From Coptis chinensis (taxonomy: Eukaryota; Streptophyta; Magnoliopsida; Ranunculales; Ranunculaceae), in assembly GCA_015680905.1 (NCBI GenBank), contig CM027380.1:10062001-10126000 (forward strand): DNA of 64,000 nt, given 5' to 3'. This document shows, piece by piece, positions 22,315-35,180 of the stretch. Numbering within the stretch: position 1 is the first letter of the stretch; every line of letters begins with the position of its first letter. Below the pieces are notes generated by a model that was not told where the DNA came from, searched no databases, and was given only the letters and a program-made list of their open reading frames with translations. The position numbers were made by a program, and so were the translations under genes.

Positions 22315-23856
22315 GTGATTGAGTCCAGACACATTCTCATGGCACTTTACCATGGTTCCTCTTCTCTCTCTCTTATTTCTTCCGACTCTTCCTCGGATGA
22401 TGAGTTTGATGAGTATCAAAATATTCTCAAACAAGTTGCAGTTTCAGTGGTGCCGCTCCTACATCATCATATAAGAACCAATGCGTGCTTCATGGAGATG
22501 CAAAACCAGAAGGGTAAACATGGTGGGTCTACTTTTGGGAGGATTTATAAACGTCGTGCAAGGGTTTCTCTCCGCTTATCAATTGGAGCAGACTACTTTG
22601 TTGAGAATTCAACATATTTGGATGCTGATTTTTAAGTAGTTGTTATCGAATGAGCAAAAAGCTTTTTCTTCGCATACTTGCTGATGTTGAAAAGCGAGAC
22701 CAATATTTTGTTAAAAAAAATGATGCTATAGGACGACCGGGCCTAACATCGAAGATCAAGGTGAGTACGTGTATTATCAATTAGTTGGTTGTGTTTCTTT
22801 GTATGTTTTTCCACTCTTCGGTGCACCGACTCAAGTGATTTGTTTAATATATCTCACTTTATCTCTGTATTTCATTTTTTTTCACTCGTGTAAAATTAGG
22901 TGACAGCCGCTATCCGAATGCTTGCTTTTGGAAGTCCAATAAATCATATAGATGAACAATTCAAAATTGGACAGAGTACTATCTTGGAGAGCCTTAAGTG
23001 ATTTTGCTCAACTGTAATTGAGCTCTATGCAGAAGAATATATGAGAGCACCAACAGAAGCTGATGTTCAATGCCTACTAAAAGAAGGGGAGGAGAGGGGA
23101 TTTCCTAGAATGCTTGGCAGTTTGGACTGTATGCATTGGACATGGCGTGCTTGTCCAACTGCTTGGCATGGTACCCACGTCGGTCACAAGCAAGAAGCTA
23201 CTGTGATATTAGAGGTAGTAGCTTCCAAAGATTTATGGATATGGCACGCCTTTTTTGGCATGCCTGGATCTCATAATGATATTAATGTCTTGGACCGTTC
23301 TCCACTTTTCAATGATGTTATCAATGGGAGAGCTCCTGCTTGCAACTTTGTGTTGAATGGTCATGTGTATCACATGGGATATTACCTATCAGACGGTATA
23401 TATCCTGAATATGCAACCTTGATCCAAAGCATATCTCAACCAGTTGGGAATAAACGAAAATATTTTGCAAGAAAGCAAGAGGCTATTCGAAAGGATGTCG
23501 AGCGAGCTTTCGGGGTGCTTCAATCTCGTTGGGCAATTATCAGAAATCCAGTGCGCTTATGGAGTAAAGAAGACCTGGATTTGATCATGAAAACTTGCAT
23601 TATCTTGCATAATATGATCATAGAAGATCAACGTGAATCAAATATGAGGTTTGCTATGGACCCACGCGAGTACACTAATCTCAATCAACTTGAGGGCTTT
23701 GGGCAAAACCGAGAGCTTGTTTTGGGTCGATTCTTATCACGTCTGCAACAAATTCACGACAAGGCAACACATGAACAATTAAAGAACGACCTTATTGAAC
23801 ATCTATGGCAGAGGAGGGGTGACATTTCTGACGATGATGATGAGGAGGATATTTGA
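22315..23856 (+). pseudogene. PIF/Harbinger DDE transposase (HARBI1-like nuclease), lightly damaged
   Basis: The first segment, 22315-22635, carries the family's acidic Ser-rich start and ends YFVENSTYLDADF. A second segment continues in another frame with RMSKKLFLRILADVEKRDQY, has an intron (GTGAGT at 22760, TTAG before 22901), then FGSPINHIDEQFKIGQSTIL, and meets a TGA at 22999-23001 where relatives have Arg. The catalytic part, 23041-23856, is open: GSLDCMHWTW (Asp 1), GSHNDINVLD (Asp 2) and DVERAFGVLQSRW (Glu), then IILHNMIIEDQRE. All three catalytic acids are present. So one frameshift near 22635 and one stop separate it from a normal frame. Confidence 0.88.
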
Positions 23857-24335
23857 TTGCAAAGGGATGGAGTTGGATGATGCTACCACTGTAAGTAAAT
23901 TTCATTTTGTTGTGTTTTTATTTTTTCTGGTGGACTGTGGTAGTAATACTTGCTTTATTTTGAGCTACAGGGAATGGGAACATGATCAAGCTTTAAAGTT
24001 TTGAGCACCTTACCAAGTAAATTCTCTGCAATGTAGTGGTGTAGAAAATACCCGAGTACCTTACCAAAAGGGGCATTCTTCCTGAAATTCTATTTAAAAA
24101 ATATCAAACACTCCTGAACTCCATGCATGAGACAAGGCAGAAAATTACCACGCTAAAAGATATGAGTAATAAAATCCTCAACTACTACTACATAGATGTC
24201 AGAGTAATTTAGAAGCTGCATTCATCTCATACTAGTTCAGTTATGAGATACATTTCCCAAGGAAAATAAACATACAATCATAATTGATTCGATAGTAAGA
24301 ACACAAAACTGCCCAAGGAAAACAAAGAATATACT

Positions 24336-26946
24336 CTAATTTTCCCCACCACTGCTACTTCCCCCTCCCATGCTAGACTCTTTCCACCTCTGAAGAATTT
24401 TAGCTTGTTGAAGTTGGTACCATTCTCGCTGCGCTGAAGTCATGCCATCCAACTTGGTGTCCATAATCATCTTTTCATTCATTAGCCGAATGTGAAGCAT
24501 TTTTTCTCTCTTCAATTGCAAATTTTCCATTTGCATTTTTTCCGATCTTTCAAGTCTTTCATCAAGTGAAGATGTGAAACTTTTCATTATTGCATTAGAT
24601 TCCGATAGGTTTCGATTTGTGTCGGCATGTTTCTTCCTTCGATCTTTCTCCGCTTTACATCCGATTGGTCTCTCTTTTGTCGTCGAAGTTTCTACTAGCA
24701 TTGGATCAAAGCAATAGTCTGTGGATCCCGGAGTAGTGGGATTGGATGATGAAGAATCTCCACCATTTGGTTCAATGGTAACTCTCAACTTCTTTGATTT
24801 GTTGGTACTTTCATTCTTCGTCATCAACTGATTCCATTTTGGAGTAGTTTTCAAAATCTCCCAACAAGTATCGAACTTGAATTGTGTTCCTTGAACATTA
24901 GCGTAAACACGTTTTGCCTCCATGATCTAGATAGTATGAAAAAAACACACAAAAGAATTGTATGATGATTAACCAAATAGCACAATAATTATTCACACTC
25001 AAATGGTTGTTACTAGTTGCACAATAATTTTGAGTTTTAAGAGATATAAACACAGCACAATTCTTTTGCGCACAACCAAATACTATCACTCTGCAATTCC
25101 CTCAGGAGTAAGCTTTTTAGCATTGCTAGTCCTTCACTCCTTTTATGTTCTCAAAAAAATTTAATAGTATAAACAAAAATTAAATGAAGTAACTGGTCTT
25201 AGTCAAATTTTTATATGGACACCCTGCACAATAATTTCAAAGAAAACTTGTACCAAATTTAAACTGATGTAGTGTGTCAGTGTTTTGTTAGTGTGTGTGT
25301 GTATTACTAACATTACTAATTTACACTCAAAAATGAAAAACACAGAAAATATGTATGTTCTTTAAAAAGTTGAAAGTTAATATATAGTTTTTAGTTATAC
25401 ACTCACCATGAAGAATGGGCTTCAAAAAGAGAGCAACAACATCCCAAATACTAGCATGATTCAAACCCTGCTTACCCACACTACCATTAACCCCACTGTC
25501 TCTCAAGCAATCATAACCATCAATCACATCAAACCTCCCAACAGTATCCAACATCTCAGATTCAATCTCATATGTGTAAAGCTCAAAACCATGTGAGTAT
25601 TATTAAATAACTCCAAAACAAATACACACCCCCTCCTTTTAACTTTACAAAAATATTACCAAGATTCTATCTAACAATAAGTAGAGAAACTGAAACTGTC
25701 CCACTAAATAACTAGACGGCTATAACAAGAAACAAAAAAATCTAACTTAAAATGAAATCTTGAAATAGTAATGGAGGTGCCGAATTTGGACTGAAATTTT
25801 GTCTACTAAACCAAATACTTAGCTTGCTATCTCTGCATTAAGCTTAATGCCAGCTCACTCTCTTCACTATTTTAGTTTTTTTATCTGTTGTTTAATTTAC
25901 TCATTAATTCAGTGATTCTACCAGTCTTTTTATAATTATAATTCTATAATTCAGTAATTACGCGATCGCTAAACCAACAAGTGCACCATTGTGGTTATCA
26001 AGTGTTAAGCATGGAACCACCGACACCACAACAGTTGTTTCAAGATCCCGCATAAAATGCATGATGCAATCATATACATAAGTCAATTATACAATTATGA
26101 TCTAGAAGTAATGAAAGATGGGTAACATGAACCTTCACAAAACCAAACTGAAGCAACTCAGCAGGGTATAGCTGTTGACTATATAAGGTTAAGATGTCTT
26201 CCCTATCTCGGTTTCTTACTGCTCTTTTTAAACGTAAAACCTATCATTTTAGGGACTGACATCGAGATTTTGACCATTCGCTTCCATAAGTACTCAACAT
26301 TATCACATTTATATCTCATTCTAAAATCTCAATTCTCTCTCAACACATTAATAAAGCTAACAGCCAAACATTTCACGTTTGAGGATTATTGTTGATCCGA
26401 ACAAACAAATATAGGATTGCTTCCCTTGAGTGAATATCTCTTGTTGGACATTTCATCAAAGACATTTACACATACTATATAAATTCAAGCAAACAAATGC
26501 CTTACCCGATTTTGCATGGTCATCCCACTTTGATGTACTGCTTCTAATTGACCGAGAAATCCGCAAAACTTGTTGACTGCGAGTTGAATTACACCCCATC
26601 GATCACTTATCCCCTTCGAACTTCGACCGGTTTGGTAATTCAAAATCTCATGAAACGCATCCAATGCTCGCTCCCAAAACCTTTTTCCAGTTTGGCATAT
26701 TCCAACAACCGAATCCTCACCAATAGCCACCCATGCTTTGCACAATGCCTCATCTTCTTCCAATGAAAAATTCGGACCCCTCCTTCCAACATTAATTGAT
26801 CGTGAAGCTGCCATTAATGGCGTAGTGGTGGTGAACGGAGTGCTTGTGAAGCAAGTGGTGAAGGCTGGTTTTTGCGAGGCTGGAATATATCCGTTGGGGT
26901 TTTGTAAAACCAAAAAAATGAATTGGTGGAAGTGAAGGGAAGTCAC
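24336..26946 (-). CDS. Myb-like accessory protein of PIF/Harbinger (two exons)
   Basis: Exon one runs from 26946 (or the inner Met at 26814, MAASRSINVGRRGPNFSLEE) to about 26505. It contains the trihelix-like region DEDEALCKAW-type, RSSKGISDRWGVIQLAVNKF and CGFLGQLEAVHQSG. A 1.5 kb intron follows, and exon two (about 24925-24336) starts near MEAKRVYANVQGTQFKF with CWEILKTTPKWNQL. It continues with a Ser/Thr linker and a long charged coiled coil and ends GGGSSSGGEN. No stop is visible in either exon. The protein would bind DNA and partner the transposase. It is often annotated in plants as GST T3-like or NAM-associated. The exact splice sites were not fixed. Confidence 0.75.
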
Positions 26947-27512
26947 GTTTTCTAATCACGTGCGAATGGAATTGGGTTTCAGCTCCTCTAAAATCACGAT
27001 AGAAATAGAGAGAGGTATATAAGGTTATAAATTTGGGGACTATTTAGGGGCTGCATTGGAGGCTAGTTTTTTTGTTAGTCCTTCAAATTTAAAGATCCAG
27101 GCCCGGATCCAGGCCCCATTGGTGATGCCCTTAGAGTTTAAATGAGATGGATCTACTCTTATATATCATATTCGAGATGTAAAATTTCATTTTTTGTTTG
27201 GTTCACATGTTTAATGTTTGTGTTTTTTTGAGTTAGTGTAAAAATTGTATTTGATTTAATCAAGTATATAAACATTTCATTCTCTTTTTCTGTTTGGGTA
27301 TTGGATCTCTTCCTCTTTTTCTTCCATGTTTTGATACGAAATAAAAAACCGAAAAATCAGCAAAACCGATCCGACATTTCAGTTCGGTTTCAGATCGGTT
27401 GATACTTAATATCGTTTTCGGTTTCGGTTATGCTTTTGTTCAAACCGAAGATGTCGGTTCGGTGGTCGGTTTGACCTAAAATCCGACCCGAACCGACCTG
27501 TGAACACCCCTA

Positions 27513-28214
27513 CAGAATACCAATGATTATTATTGAATTAAATTTAAAGAAAAAAAAAACACCCCCAATTTGTGGATGTACCTGTATTATTGAAGATAGA
27601 GCAGATAACCCAAACTGAATCCACAATGATCAGAGAGATGAGAGTTAATTAATCAAATCCTTGGCGTGAAAATTTTATGTGTTGTGCTAAAGAAGACGGC
27701 CAGGAGCCCTAGACTTGACTTGAGGTGGAGTAGAATTAACCTTTGAACTGAAATTTTTAGAAGGCGAATTTAATGAAACTATCCCTGAGAATCAGGCGGG
27801 CTTGCTCAAGATTTTCACCAAGTAGCAAGTGGGAACGAGTGCACACAACAATGGCTCTTGAGTCCTTACCGTCGTTTATGGCCGCCTGACGAAGTGTTAA
27901 GTGTAAATTGGTGTGGTGATGAACTAGTCACCCTTAAAAGTTCTAATCTTAGCGTGAAAACGATAATTTCATTGCAAAACGATAATTTCATTGCGGCTGG
28001 TAAAAATTAAGTTTCGATTTCCAATTTTTTGGGTGTATACCTTTTTTTTTTGATTGAGGGCATATACCTAAAACCAATCTAATTCTGACTTCGGCTTCTG
28101 CCTACAGGGCCAGTAACTGCGGGTGGGCTTCAGTTTTTGGGTTTTCAAGTTTTTCGTCCAACACCGAACACAAGTGGGTAATAGCTAATTTTTGGCAAGA
28201 AAATAAAAAACTGG
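27513..28214. other. Unassigned spacer
   Basis: Sequence between the hAT-like element and the CACTA terminus. Purine-rich and T-rich runs near 27550 and 28041. A near repeat AACGATAATTTCATTGC occurs twice at 27960-27995. No gene is seen, and I did not find the expected left LTR of the neighbouring retroelement. Confidence 0.45.
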
Positions 28215-28538
28215 AACCACAAGACATCACTTACGTAGTGACTTGTTTTTTTTCTACATTTAACATCACTTTTAAAAGCGATTTCATAATTTCTAATTTT
28301 CAAATCATTTTTAAAGTGATCTTAAAACACTAAACCACATCATAAATTCAAATCACTTTTAAAAGTGATGTTGTACACCTATTACTAAGTCACTTTCAGT
28401 AAAAGTGACTTTAAAACAAATTTACAACGATTTAATAACATCATTTCTACAACAAGTGATGTCAAATATTATGTACAACATCACACTCATAAAAGGGATC
28501 TTAAAAAAGTGATGTTGTATCATAAAATTGTTGTAGTG
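28215..28538. mobile_element. CACTA (En/Spm) transposon terminus
   Basis: The right end reads AATTGTTGTAGTG, the reverse complement of CACTACAACAATT, the standard plant CACTA end. Subterminal AAAAGTGAT / ATCACTTTT words appear about eight times in both orientations over 300 bp. The end lies directly against the retroelement sequence at 28539. No second terminus or transposase was found to the left, so the copy is truncated or its other end is diverged. Confidence 0.75.
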
Positions 28539-30225
28539 CCTTAAACCACTAGGAAATTTCCTAGTGGACGAGTTATAACCTCGTGAGAGTTTTCCAGTGA
28601 AAGTACTCACAAACTTCATCTATATTACAACGACTAAGAAATAAAACTATTGTTTCCTTATTCATGATCCAAATTATCTATACATCTCACTAGCAATGAA
28701 TACAGAATAATCAAGTCGAAACCTAAGATTAATATATGCATAATAATCAATCATCTACGAATAAATATATATATAATGAGTAATACTATGAAATGCACTA
28801 GCAGGTCCGTTTTATGAAAATTTGGAATAGCGTCCTTAAGTAGGTTCTCACATAAATGTCAAGACAAAAACCACTCTGATTTTTATGCTCAAGTTTTCAT
28901 TTCCGGATTAATGCAGGGCACACTTTACTTTACAATCTCAATGACACACAAGAAAGTCGGAGTCGATCAAACACATCTGCCACTTACTATCACACTACCC
29001 TATTCTTAATTGAGCTAGAGGTCTTTATTAGGTGTTGCGGGGATTAGGAGATGGTTTAAGAAGGAAGGAAATGGATATTAAAAAAGGACAAGTCTGAGAT
29101 AATAGAGTCTTCATATTATGTAACTAGAGAAAACCTTGTTCCTTACTTTTGCTTCTATACTTTGTTTCCATCCTTAGCCATATTTTTCTTTTTTCTTTGG
29201 CTTTTGACTCTTTTGATTCTATTTTTGGAGTTCTAACTCTTTATTTTCTTTTATTTGTTTTTTTTTTTGGATGAAAACTTTCTTTTCTTATTTGAAGCAA
29301 CTAACAAATTCTTGATTTCAAAGGTCTTTATCTTTTCTATTTTTCATCTCTATTCTCAGACTTATTCAAAGAATGGGTAGGCTGATTTTTTTTTTATTTG
29401 TTTTGTAATAGGTTAAAGGATTTGCGGTTTATGAAAGGCTAAAGAAAGGCTCAGAAGGGCGACTAGCGAAAAATAATTTCATAAGGGTTGAATTTCTGGC
29501 TATATCAATCCAAAGAGGGCCTAAATTCCGCTTAAGATATGGTATAGTGATCAAGCAAGTGGACGTGTGATTTCTTTATCCGGATTTTACTTCTCCTTTG
29601 TGTCATCTCTCAAATGTTTCGCTCATATAAGGCTTTAGGCTATATTCTCACATGATTTGTAGAATAAGTACTCTAGCCTAGATTTCAGAAACTTACTGCT
29701 AACAATCATAGATACTCATGTAATATATTTATAGATAGATGCAAATATTATTACCTACATATTAACCTAAGTTTCTAAAAACTATTCTAATGCAAAAGCT
29801 ACGTGAGACTTCTAGATTATTAAGAGCATAGAGAAAGAAAACAATACCAATATTCCTAAGTGTATAACATAAATTTTTATTTATATTTTTGAAATTTTTG
29901 AATTTTTAACTAGAAAATAAGTACATATTATACATATCTATATCTTAACAGATGCCTTAATTATATGTGTTTCTATGCCCCCCCCCCCCCAAACAAGAAG
30001 CATGCTTTGTCCTCAAAGTATTTTAAATAAAAAGGGTAGGAAAATACTATTGAAACGCGTAAAATTTCGGAACATCTGCAAAATAAGGTTATAACATACT
30101 AATATAGAAAATAAAAACTGACGCAACTCTATAGGAGTTCCACCCGTTATGGGGTTAATAAGAAATAATTTGTTTGGGACATAAGCAGACACTAACTGAA
30201 ACTAAAAATTTACCTGCACTCCTGC

Positions 30226-31146
30226 TTACTCTTCCTCTTCCTTATTATCTAGAAAGAAATGAGGTTCCTTCGCATCCTGCCATGCCATGATAATTTGCCA
30301 GGCTTCACGCCATTTATCATTTATGATTGCTAACCTATTAAGCGCTACTTGGTTGGATGGGGTATAAGGTGCAACCAGATGAGGTTGTATCCTCCACCCT
30401 TGCCAAGTCATTGCACGGAAAGATCGAATAATACTATTAGTGGGTTGCCCAGTGTCGACTCTAACCCAATCCGTGAAATGGGTACAAAAAACAGGGAAGA
30501 AACATAGCATAATTCGGCAAACTAAAATAGGCATAAGAAGGTACTTATGTCTCATGCTATGGGCTCATGCTAAACTAGAAAGTAAGGTTCGGGGAAGGTC
30601 ATAGAACATACGTCCAGTTGCTAAAGCAAGGAAAACGCTGCAAGTGGCTTCCTTCACAGAAGAAAAATGTTATTCCTCTAATATGTTTAGCATGATCCAA
30701 AATATAATAGTGCCCACGTTCATGGACAGGCTACCAAGGGCGACGTTGTATTCCCCTTGGTCCTCAATACGGAAAATTCTTGCCCCATAAGCTTCATGCA
30801 AAAACTCATAGGTGTAGACATACATATTATCTACCCAATAGCCCCATGGGTCTTGTATTTCAGCGGGCATAGCAAGTCCGAGAACAAATGCTAGTAAAAA
30901 CCTAGTAATTTCCATTGGTTCATCCTCAATGGTGATGGAGAATACTTGTTCTTCATTTGGTCTATCAAAGAACACATAATTATCATAAAAATATGATGTA
31001 AGTGCGGGAGAATAATGTTCATCAGGTCTTACCATTAGCGGTTCCCAGCCGACGTGTACGATCACCTCGCGAAACCAAGCATCATAGGTGGTTCTTTGGA
31101 ATAAGTTTTCAAAAGATTGCTCGGGGATAACCTTAGGAGTTGTCAT
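30226..31146 (-). pseudogene. Second extra 3' reading frame of the minus-strand Athila-like fossil
   Basis: The best preserved frame of the block, 189 codons in its longest piece. It includes QRTTYDAWFREVIVHVGWEP, SYFYDNYVFFDRP and FVLGLAMPAEIQDPWGYW. It looks related to the 'putative plant transposon protein' domain found downstream of pol in plant Ty3/Gypsy elements. Function is unknown. It is a fossil reading frame. Confidence 0.6.
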
Positions 31147-32058
31147 CTCAAAACTACCTTCTGGAACCTCTGCAACTATCCTGGAACAACCCACAAAAAA
31201 ATGGATTTTTTTCGCCCACGTCTCGAGGCCGCCGGGCACTCAACCTATGCGGGGATGAAGGTCGTGAATTTCGAGTTCTAGGCACTTGGGCGTAGGGCAT
31301 GCTCACTTTTTGCCTGGGATGGGTGCGGGTTGCGCTCCGGATGAAAACTGGAATTCCAAAGAGGCCGCAGGTTGCGCCAGTTTGTGCTTGGTAGTAGCGT
31401 CGCTCCAAGAAATTTTGATCGATAATGCTTAGGGCGCGAGGTGTGCTCGAAAATTTCTTGAAGTTACTAAAATGGTGAAGAAAAATGGGAAACGTGGGAG
31501 TGAAAGGTGAGAGATGGAAGTGAGGTGTAGTGTGGGTTGTGAGTGTAGAATGAATGAAGTTTTTATAGGTTTTAAATTGCTAAAACGAATCGAGAAGTTG
31601 TCAAAAAGCTTTAAGGCAATTGCCGGAAATAATAAAATTTCCAAAACCAAAAATGGAAACAACTCATATTCTTGATTCTAAAACAACCCTAATATCTTTT
31701 AGGTTGAATTTAGGATAGAAACTGCCTAACTCATCGAGATTTCATCCTACCATAACATGTATTCATAGCCATGCCCATATCAGCAATATTCTCAAAACCT
31801 TCACTCCAAAACAACTTCTAAAATAGATGATCATATAACGAATTATGCTAGGCTAAATAATACCACCCCCAAACAATTCGGGAAGGTGGGATTAATGATA
31901 AAAACAATGCACAATTTGAAAATAACCAAATTATATTAAAATTGAATTCAAACAACATAAAACAACCAAATTCAAATTTAATTACAGAACTAATATCCGA
32001 ACTAATAAAACAATAAAAACAACTAAATAACAACGAAACACAAAATTATTTAAAACAC

Positions 32059-33214
32059 CTAGCCATGTGATGAAGATGGACCCTGAGATGGAGATTGGTC
32101 CTGGAATGAAGAAGGGACCGAGCCATCCGTTCTTTGGCGACGACGCTCATGCCTCTCAGTCTCATCTGAAATAGAACCCTCCAAGGGTGGCATGCGTCGT
32201 AGAATTTCTACTCGGAACAAGCGCTGTGCTTCCATCTCGGCCTTCAATTTTGTATACTGCGTAACCTGCCACTGGAGGACAGTCTCCATGTTATAATGGA
32301 GATCCGTCTGGCTCTTGTCGAGCACTTCAAAACCCGTCTGGTGGGTCTTTTAGTTTATTTCGAATTATAATCTGCCTATCTCGTATATCTTCACAAATAG
32401 CGTAAATGCAACACACGCTAGTATGCAACACTGACATGTGTTATGAATCAGATGTACACCTCTCCAAGGCATCTTCATCCAAACATGTCATGTCTTCCAT
32501 TTCCTCGTCCGAATCCACCACCCTATCCTCCGGCAACATCCAAGTCTTTTGGATACACTCCGTATAACTAATTTCATTTGCATTCAATTTCAACATCCTC
32601 CGCTCAGTTCTTGGTTTCCCCCCCAAGACAACATTATCTTCGTAATTATAACAGGAAATGGTGCGATACTCTTTCCAATTCCTCTAATCAAATTTAGGAA
32701 AAACTCGAGGATACAGAATTCATACATTTTCTTTTGCAATATCCATAGAACGTGCAGACATGTCAACCCGATGTCGCTCACTTTCTCCTTCCCAATGACG
32801 TTCTTACCAATCCACTGAGCTCTGACCCGGTTGGTTGGTTCCGGTTCGAGATGATGATTGTCGAGCACAATGAGAATTCGTATTATATTGACCCTCCATG
32901 ACGGTGTCTTTCATCAATGCAGGAACTCCAGTATACTGGGATTCCTACAAAGTGGCTTCTAGGTGGCGTCCAGGCGTAATGCTTAAAATTTTAGCCAACT
33001 TCTCTCTCGATAATTCTCTCCTAGTCCCAGCCACTTTCATGAAATTTTTTTGACTGTCCAACTCTATCTTCTTATAGAATTGTTCGACCAAATCGGAGTG
33101 GTAGAAATCATATGTCGAGTACCACAACCCACTCCAATTTCTCCTAACCATCTCGTCACCGAAAAACGGCTTGAAGTGGTCGGTAGTAAACGCGTGCTCC
33201 GGCAAAATCCAACG
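32059..33214 (-). pseudogene. First extra 3' reading frame of the minus-strand Athila-like fossil
   Basis: Pieces such as GLWYSTYDFYHSDLVEQFYK and GTRRELSREKLAKIL carry the 'putative plant transposon protein' pattern. The C-terminal part is charged and ends with a Gln/Ser/Pro-rich tail. The same arrangement is found at 40511-41673 in the plus copy. The insertion point of the plus copy lies at the beginning of this frame. Broken. Confidence 0.6.
33210..33214. repeat. 5-bp target duplication (left), CAACG
   Basis: CAACG lies directly before the first base of the plus-strand element and recurs directly after its LTR at 46574-46578. Five bases is the normal size for Ty3/Gypsy integration. Confidence 0.75.
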
Positions 33215-33757
33215 TGCCATCTTAGTTGCACTTTAGCATTGTTTTCATAATATAATTAGTTATTTTTAAGTCCCATTTCACCCACCCACCCTTGTTTGAT
33301 TCACACTGTGGTTGCCGTTTCAGTTTTGGAAAAATTCGCTCGAGAAAGCGCCAGCCAGCCAGCAAAGAAGGCGACCAGCTATCTTCTTGGACTTCATCTT
33401 ATACACCGAAGGCCAGCTTCAAAGATACAAAAGCGCGACCAGCGCTATCTTCTTCGGAGGTCGACTTTACCTTGAAGCCCGCATGCAAGATAAAGCGCCA
33501 GCAGCAGCCGCTTCTCTGAAAATACTGAGATTTCCACGGCTTGTTTGAACCCGAGTTGTCAAGTTTTTCAGTGTTCTAATATCTTATTACACTTGAACAC
33601 GCTGCGTACACAAGGCGCTATTCATAAAGCGAAGCAAGGGCGGGCTTATCGGGTATTCCTTTCTTCCATACCTCGCATTTTCGGTTAGAGGTTTTATACT
33701 AGTATATCGAGAATTGTTTGGAGTGTTGCATGTTAGTTAAGCTCAACTTAGTCTTGC

Positions 33758-35180
33758 ATGAGATTAAGGTCTGGTCGAACAAAAACAACAAACGTAATTA
33801 CACCACAACAAACAAGTCTATCTAGTACACCACCCACGACACCTCTAACTACTATCACACAAACCATACCTGACATAATGGCTGAAGAAAGAGAGACTCC
33901 TCTCTCCGACTTCTACAAAGCTTTGAGCGATAGCCCTAAGTCTTGCATCGTTCTAGCAGACCCAGTGGGGGATTTTCGAATTCCCCAAACATATTTAATC
34001 TGTTACCCGTTTTCCATGGTCTAGACCATGAAAAACCTTACCAACAACTTGCGTAGGATTGAACAAGTCCTTACAACATTCCATCATCCTACGGTTGGTG
34101 CGAACCGATTAAACTAAGGAGTATTTCCTTTCACATTAGCCCGATAAAGGCGGCGTCTTGGTTAACTGCCCAAAGCGCTAATTACGTGGACTCGTGGGCT
34201 AAACTTGTTCAATTTGTTTATGGAACATTTTACCCACCCCTAAAAACGGATGAAATGCTTTCCAAGATTCATTTCTTCCGGCGAGAACCCTCATGAATCA
34301 TTTTTTAAAGGGCATGGAATCGTTTCACCGATCTCCTTATAGAGTGTCCACACCATAACCTAGCAAAAGACACGTTAGTTAAATTGCCTTTTCAAAGGAC
34401 TTCAACATCACCAAAAGAAGTCCTTGACATAATGACCGGGGGTAGTTTCCTAAGTAAAGGAGCCGCGGAGGCTTACAAATTTTTAGAAGACCAAACTAAA
34501 CGAAATAATAATTGGGGGTAGTGATGATATCCCCATTTCATTGGTTCTTCTTCAACGAAAAAGGCTGCGGTATATTTGAGAATAAAACCGATCGAACTTA
34601 AAAATTCTTTGGAATCTCTAACTAAAAAGTAGAGGCTATTTACGTTCAAAAAGCCTATCCCGTCATGAATGTAAATTCCAACCCATGTACTTTCTCGTTT
34701 GAGTCGAGCACCACGACAATTATTGTCCTCTAGCTTATGAACAACAACCACCCGAGCGGGGATAATGTTTACTCTATTAATAACTATCCTATTCCTAGCC
34801 CGCCCTTGGAGGCATCCCAACTTCCCGGTTGGAGAAATAATCAACAAGTAACACCTCCGAGGTACAATAATCAAAACGTTAGGCAAGCAAACAATTATAA
34901 CCAAGCTTCACTTAGACAAGGACAAGGACAAAGTCAAGGGAATTATAATAATTATAACACCCAAGCCTGACCCTAGGCAAGGTCAAGCACAAGGTCAAAA
35001 TAATTATAATAATTATAATACCAATAGAGGTATCGTTCCGTTAATAATAATAACTATCACAACCCACCCATAAATAATCAACGAGATAGTTCGGTCGCAC
35101 CACCCGTGACTACTACACCTACACAACCGGATCGTGTCGGCGCTTTATCTGAGTTACCCAACAACTTTTCCAATCAATGA
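33758..35180 (+). pseudogene. gag region of the plus-strand Athila-like fossil
   Basis: Starts MRLRSGRTKTTNV and continues with ERETPLSDFYKALSDSPKSC, a pattern shared with the minus copy at 50394-50687. The later part is Asn/Gln-rich (NNYNQASLRQGQGQSQG). Fossil, broken. Confidence 0.75.

Larger units (their letters stand above)
21537..27130 (+). mobile_element. PIF/Harbinger transposon, 5594 bp, both ends present
   Basis: The two ends share a perfect 14-bp inverted repeat GGGCATCACCAATG, extended imperfectly by GGCC-rich sequence. TTA at 21534-21536 and 27131-27133 is the 3-bp target duplication. Inside are the DDE nuclease gene on the plus strand and the Myb-like gene on the minus strand, convergent, the standard two-gene plan. 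The transposase has lesions, so it is not autonomous as it stands. Perfect termini and an intact second gene suggest a fairly young insertion. Confidence 0.92.
20989..27512. mobile_element. hAT-like non-autonomous element split by a Harbinger transposon
   Basis: Left arm 20989-21533 starts TAGGGGTGTGCA; right arm 27134-27512 ends with the reverse complement TAGGGGTGTTCA. Both arms are full of CGGTT/AACCG words near their ends (AACCGAACCAAACCGACC; AAATCCGACCCGAACCGACC), as in many plant hAT MITEs. No clean 8-bp target duplication is visible. Without the insert it would be about 920 bp. Confidence 0.6.
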
